From Sequoia sempervirens (Eukaryota; Streptophyta; Pinopsida; Cupressales; Cupressaceae), in assembly GCA_007258455.2 (NCBI GenBank), contig VDFB02047230.1, positions 159,782,635 to 159,846,634 of the forward strand: a DNA stretch of 64,000 nt, given 5' to 3'. Shown piece by piece: positions 58,679-64,000 of this stretch. The notes beneath the pieces were generated by a model. That model was not told the DNA's origin. It did not search any database and worked only from the letters and a program-made list of their open reading frames with translations. Within the stretch, counting starts at the first letter, position 1. Each line of letters starts with the position of its first letter. A program made the translations under genes and the position numbers.

Positions 58679-61600
58679 TGTAAAATCCCCCATCTCAGGA
58701 ACAACAATTTTTTTTTTTTTAAATATAATCTATGGAAAACTACCAACTTAACCAACAAAACATATTCCATGACAATTAGAAGTGTTATTTTCAATAGATT
58801 TTCATTCACCTTGGTGGCAACAAAAATAAAAAACCACTACTTATATGCTTATGCTCAAACCTATGGTAAGGTGCCGAGGAAAAGGTATTTCCTAGACCTA
58901 CAGACTAAGCCTCAAGGGTTCATGATGACCTTGTGCCCTATGTATCCCCTTATGGGAAATCAAAGGCTTCATAGTTTTCCCCACAATGTCAAAGGCAGTT
59001 CGTTCTCTCCTCTTGCATGAGATATTTGATCTCGTCTTTAACCCATTACTTATTCATTAAGCCTAAGTTATCACTTAGTTAATTATAATATAATGATAAT
59101 AATTTTTGATAATAACTTGCCATCAAGTGTTGGGTCCATACCAAATATTACCAAACATTAGTGTACAAACATTCACAATATTCACAAGGGTCATTCATGC
59201 CATAATCTCATTATCACATATAATGGTTGTCACGAGCATTCCTCCATATACATATCACAAGTACAACAATATTTGGTCATACACAGATCACAAGTACAAT
59301 AGTGTCTAGAACATACACAATCATAAGTATAATGGTGATTAGCTCAAATGTACAACACAAGTACAAAAATGATTGTCTCAAACACATATCACATTTACTT
59401 TAGAGGTTGGCTCCAACATATATCACAAGTACACAGTGACAAGCTCTATTATACATCACATTTACACAACGACAAGTTCCACCATACATCATGAATACAC
59501 AATATATTGAGCTCCAACATACATCACAAATACATAGTGATGAGCTCCAATGTACATCACATCCACAATGACTGATTAACACATCACAATGGCTAAAACA
59601 TGTCCATAATGCATTCTAGATAAAAATAATATTGGTGCATTATGCACTACACCATGGGTCTGATCCTTTCCTCCAGTCTTTTGCACCATTGGACAAATGG
59701 GAAGAGGATTCAGTGCATCCCATGCTACACCTCGGGTCCATCTTCAACCCCACAAGGCTAAGTAAATAGTCTGACAACTGGGAAGGGGATTTGGTGCATC
59801 CCATACTACACTGTAGGTCCACCCACCATCCCAAGGGTTTCCCCAAGTAGTAAACCTACCAAATCCAGTGGATTCCAACTTCAATCACCTATAGGCCATT
59901 GACAACAATTCTATCCACCTAGGAAGAAATAGCTCCTGACATATACCACCTTGTGACCTGAGTGGAATTGCCAGTTATCTTCTTCACAATCCTGAGTAAC
60001 ACTTGGCATTGGTCACTTTCGTCCTTACTAGTGATAGCCAATGAACCCTCTCAATACATAGTTATCCCTGGATTATCGTTACCTGCACGGATGGGTCCCT
60101 ACACATGCAACCACTATGACTGTATCATAACTAGGGTAGCTTGGTACCTTCACCTCCATGACCCAGGTGAATGTTGACTAAACCCTAGTAGTATCCCATA
60201 CATCAGTCATTAGCACGGTCCAATGACTTCTTGTCACTGCTCAAATATGTTGGAGGTTCACTCTTGGGTGGGTCATACATAACATGAATCACAATCACAA
60301 GAAACAAATGCATGGGCCTATACATAAGAATCTCTAGATATGGAGTTGAACTACATAGACACATAAGAGATATATGGAACCATGACGAGATGGACTCTAC
60401 CCAACATATACATATAATCAAATACCCATTATAAAGTAGTTAAATCCCTTAATTCATTTTATTTAATAAAAGCTATTATGTGTTAAATATAAGTTATTAA
60501 ATTCCCTTAACTTGATCATACCCATTTGATACCCATTTTAGCCTCAAACTGAAGCTTATGGAGGAGGAAAGATAAATCCATCTAGGAACAATCCAAACAT
60601 CTAGGAGTTATTCCCCCCTAGACCCCCCCTACAAAATTGAGGTCACAGAGGCATCCTTTGCCCAAGGATTTCCTATGTTCCTGCTTCCAAATGTGTCAAA
60701 GTCACACATAGTTCTCCTTATAAAGTCTCTCAAGGATACCTATGTACCAGTTTCCCATATCCAAGGTTTTGTCTTGTCAACTTAGGGGTAAGGCTTATCA
60801 CACATCACTAAATTACCTTGGTTCACACAAAACCCATAGGAAGCCACTTCCATTTGAAATTCATAAAATAGGTTCAATATTGAGGTTCTTAGACTCAAGA
60901 GAGTCAATACATATATTTTAAGGAAATACAATAGTACTTATGAGCTTGTTTTAGTTATAATCATTGCTAGAATCCTACATAAGAAAGTTGGCAACACAAT
61001 ATTCATTAAACCAATATATGAAAACATAGTCCCCTTAATAATATTACTAACAATATTCTTGACCTTCTAGATTCTTTTATCTTATGGTCCAATATTGTTC
61101 TGATAGTCTAGTTAGTAAACTAGATAGTTTATTCATACTAGCCATTCACTCTAAACCTAACCTTAATGGTCATTATTAAGGTTTCAAGAGATGTTACATA
61201 GGATTTATCTCATAACTCAATCTCAATTGCACTTTCAAACTAACGTTTGTTGCATTCCATTTGGTATATAATTTATATCATGATTCATTATAAGTATAAT
61301 AATAATTTCAATATCAAGTTTCTTGTGTCTAAGAGATTGATAGCTATCATATAAAGCATTTACTATGGCTTTAATAGATTATCAAAAGTACCAAGCTTCA
61401 ATATTAAAGATATGTTTAATAAGGTAAGATTGTAGTGCCAATAAACGAAGTCACCCTTGCATATAGTATTATGCAACAGATTGTCAAGGTTCATAATAAC
61501 ATGGTTCATATTATAAGGTTATCTTGCAACTAAAATTTGATCTAGGACTCTTGCAACCTTGGTTTCGTTAAATTCCTAATGTAGAGATGTAATGAACTTA

Positions 61601-62017
61601 ATGTCTACTTGAAATTCCAATCATTTGGATATTCAAATAATTTAATCCCTTAGTTATAGTAAATTATTGGTTGGAGGATTTCTCATAATCCCAACTTTTC
61701 ATGTTCTTGAGCACCATCCTAATATTGGTCACCTCTAGGTTTTGATTCCCAACTACTTATAAAGAATGTTAATTTCATTTTAAATCATTAAAAAGTAATA
61801 TGTAATTTACAATTATTCAACCTTTCATAAATAAACATAAATAACTTTTACTTAGTCATTTTAAACTACGACATTAGACAATTCTAATTTCATGCTTCAA
61901 AGCTGCAAGAAAAATGTATAACCTTTTGAGAATATTGAAGAGAGTTTGGATATAATTTCTTCTTCATTTAATTCTACTCAAATGCATGTAAATGTGGTGG
62001 TCATAGAAAATAGCTTA
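58679..62017 (+). mobile_element. possible long LTR fragment, unpaired
   Basis: The stretch starts TGTAAAATCCCCC, a common beginning of long plant LTRs, and has no coding frame for 3.3 kb. It shares loose similarity in block order with 5724-9012, for example a block with ACCCATTA and TTATCACTTA. The copy ends where an E1-family LTR begins at about 62018. No partner or target duplication was found, so this remains an inference. Confidence 0.25.
59220..59580. repeat. decayed tandem array, about 33-36-bp unit
   Basis: A unit of the form CATACATCACAAGTACACAATGA followed by GAGCTCCAA recurs about ten times with many differences. Open frames here simply translate the repeat. Confidence 0.75.
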
Positions 62018-63305
62018 TGTTTGTCGAACCCCAATCCTAATACCTGAAAAACAACATAAACAAACACATTAGATGGTGAAATGCAAGCAAGAACAAGGAT
62101 TCCCCATGGAATCCATTTGCAAAGTTCAAATTAGGAAAAGCAATGAAGAATACAATGAAATAACAATAAAAGAGATTGAATCCTAATTAAACTAGCAAAC
62201 TCATGATCACATGGGGGAATTGGTGCCAATTTGATGTGAAAATTGGCCCTTTCCCAATTCCTATGATGCAATATTGATGTATGATGATAATTGATCCACT
62301 TTGTTGATGCTTGATGAGTGCTCCAATGGAAAAATCTGCATAACCTAGCTAAGATTCAATGATAATGTATGGAATTTGCTAATGATTTGAGCATAGTAAG
62401 TTTACTCAAATTGTGGATTCCAAAATGAAGAGATTAGCCACTTATTTATAGATCGAAAAGTTGAAAGCATTCCCAAAATAGAGAAATGTGGGACTAAGAA
62501 TTAGCCAATGGAAAAGTGCCACTTGTCAACCTATGAGTGGATTGAGGATGTGCAAGTTTTGATGATTGTGCCAATAAATGCATATTTTGAATTTTGAATT
62601 TGTTGAAATGACATGCAAGAGGGAAGATAGAATGCATTGAATGCCACTTGGCTCAAGGCAAAGGACATGTAAGATGGATTTAATTCCTTGTTGGAAGGAC
62701 TTATCCCACTTGGAATTTGGATTCAAATTTGGGGAATATTCCTCAAAAGATGCTTTATTGAAGAAAATAGAGATTTAATAAATCAATTAAATCTATTTTC
62801 ATGTGCAAGTGGGAAAAGCTAGAGGATGGGACATGATATGAGATTAAATTAATCCAAGTTAATTAATTTAATGAAGAGATTAAGTGATGTGACCTATTTG
62901 ACTTAAATTTATGGATTTATTTAAATCAAATATGAGAGGAATGTAATAAGAGATTAATTAAATAAAGATTCATGATTTATTTAATTAACAGAGATGATGT
63001 TAGATGAAATTCAATAAGGTTTCAATTTATTTAATTTAATAGATAGACTTTAGAGATTTAATTAAATAAAATTGACTATTTAATTAAATGGGGATAGTTA
63101 GATCAAATAGGTTGATTTAAATATCGAGAGAGAAGGTGACTTAATTAGATAACTGATTTATTTAATTAAGAGAGGAATATTGATGAATTTAATCAGATAA
63201 GGGTATTTGATTAAATGGTTAGACTGAAGGATGATTCAGGATGAAATGATGTTAGTGGTCAGGATCAGATGCACAATGTCAATTAGTACATTTTATGTGT
63301 CTACA
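62018..63305 (-). mobile_element. E1-family LTR, fourth copy
   Basis: It shares with the E1 LTRs the word GAAATGCAAGCAAG near the left, GAGTGCTCC in the middle, a series of AT-rich inverted repeats in the last 500 bases and the end GTGTCTACA. The left end is approximate (TGTTTGTCGAACC at 62018), and no target duplication could be matched. It may be a solo LTR or one end of an element running out of view. Confidence 0.6.
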
Positions 63306-64000
63306 CTGTCATTTAGAAAATATAATAGAAGTCCTCTTTAGTCATGCTTTTCTACGTATTGTACCTCCTTCTCAAACTTTAGTCAAGTGCAAATAAATAA
63401 GATGCTAGTTTTCATCTAATCCCATATCAACTCATTTGGAACATACCCTACCCTGGGGTAATACTAAAGGTCACATTTTTTGGAGGTATTTTATCAACTA
63501 CTCACATGCCTTCTTTTAAGCTTCCATAAATTGGACGCAGTTCTAACCTATGTATAAGAGAAGAGGAATTGTCTTTTTCTTGTTTATTATAATCATTAAT
63601 TGAATTTTAACTCACTTTTTCCTCTTACTGGTAGTAGTTGTATGTGAATTATCATATGAACTTCCCTTAACCATCCTAAATTAATCTTTTTAGCTACAAG
63701 AATCTAGATATATATGAATTTAACACTACTCTAATAAAATAACTACGAAGGAGTATACTTAGCTTCATGACCAATGTTGAAGAAGTTCATGTTGTGGTTG
63801 TTACCTAATTTTGCTTCTAGCTCAATCAGGAAGAGTTATGGTTGTTTCTTGCAAAGTAAAGGAAAAGATATACATTCTACTCGGCTATGTTATATCCATA
63901 TGCATAAAAGAAATTATCAAATAGACTACATTACATTATGTAAATGTATACAACAAAGAAGAGAGAGAGAAAATGTTGCATAAAATTTGTCTTTATTGAT
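63306..64000. other. no gene seen
   Basis: Only short open frames without domains occur up to the window edge. Confidence 0.5.

Noticed and set aside
1..64000. tRNA, rRNA or intact host genes
   Set aside because: No cloverleaf with A and B boxes, no rRNA-like segment and no full-length open gene could be recognised by eye on either strand.

Overview
This window looks like intergenic DNA from a plant with a large, repeat-filled nuclear genome. It is strongly AT-rich. Its recognisable content is layered decayed retroelements of plant type: Ty1-copia, Ty3-gypsy and an L1-type LINE. The only recognisable host-gene remnant is a plant-type MATE transporter fragment. A gymnosperm such as a conifer would fit the low gene density and old insertions, but the sequence alone does not prove it. 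No intact protein-coding gene, tRNA or rRNA was found, and there are no bacterial features.

Layout. 1-5.7 kb: unannotated sequence plus one copia LTR on the minus strand. 5.7-9 kb: a possible unpaired long LTR. 9.5-10.2 kb: a low-confidence gene fragment with a cysteine-rich end. 11.5-13.3 kb: two inverted copies of a repeat, one internally duplicated. 14.9-16.0 kb: a dead gypsy gag. 17.5-18.2 kb: a young 338-bp tandem duplication. 18.4-19.7 kb: a solo LTR. 22.7-24.8 kb: a copia 5' LTR, primer binding site and gag remnant. 24.9-42.7 kb: a minus-strand LINE split by a 13.85-kb LTR element (called E1 here). E1 has matching 5-bp target duplications (AAGAT), two about 1.04-kb LTRs and a polypurine tract. 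It has no recognisable gag-pol of its own. Inside it lie a long purine-rich stretch, a MATE transporter pseudogene that keeps an intron, and a copia 3' end with its LTR in the opposite orientation. 42.7-44.7 kb: a decayed multi-exon gene of unknown family. 46.5-47.2 kb: another copia LTR with a primer site. 50.5-58.0 kb: a 7.5-kb gypsy-like element (called E2 here) with paired LTRs and one 3.7-kb reading frame encoding gag, protease and a Pro/Ser-rich extension, but no reverse transcriptase or integrase. 58.7-62.0 kb: a second possible unpaired LTR. 62.0-63.3 kb: a fourth LTR of the E1 family.

How it fits together. Insertions can be ordered by nesting: the LINE came first, then E1 landed in its endonuclease region; E2 landed in a T/G-rich non-coding stretch downstream of a copia LTR. 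The E1 LTR pair differ at about 50 of about 1,040 positions counted by eye, so the insertion is old but the boundaries are still sharp. The items most worth follow-up are the unknown spliced gene at 42.7-44.7 kb, the gag-protease-extension frame of E2, the MATE fragment carried inside E1, and the arrays of co-varying palindromes inside the E1-family LTRs.
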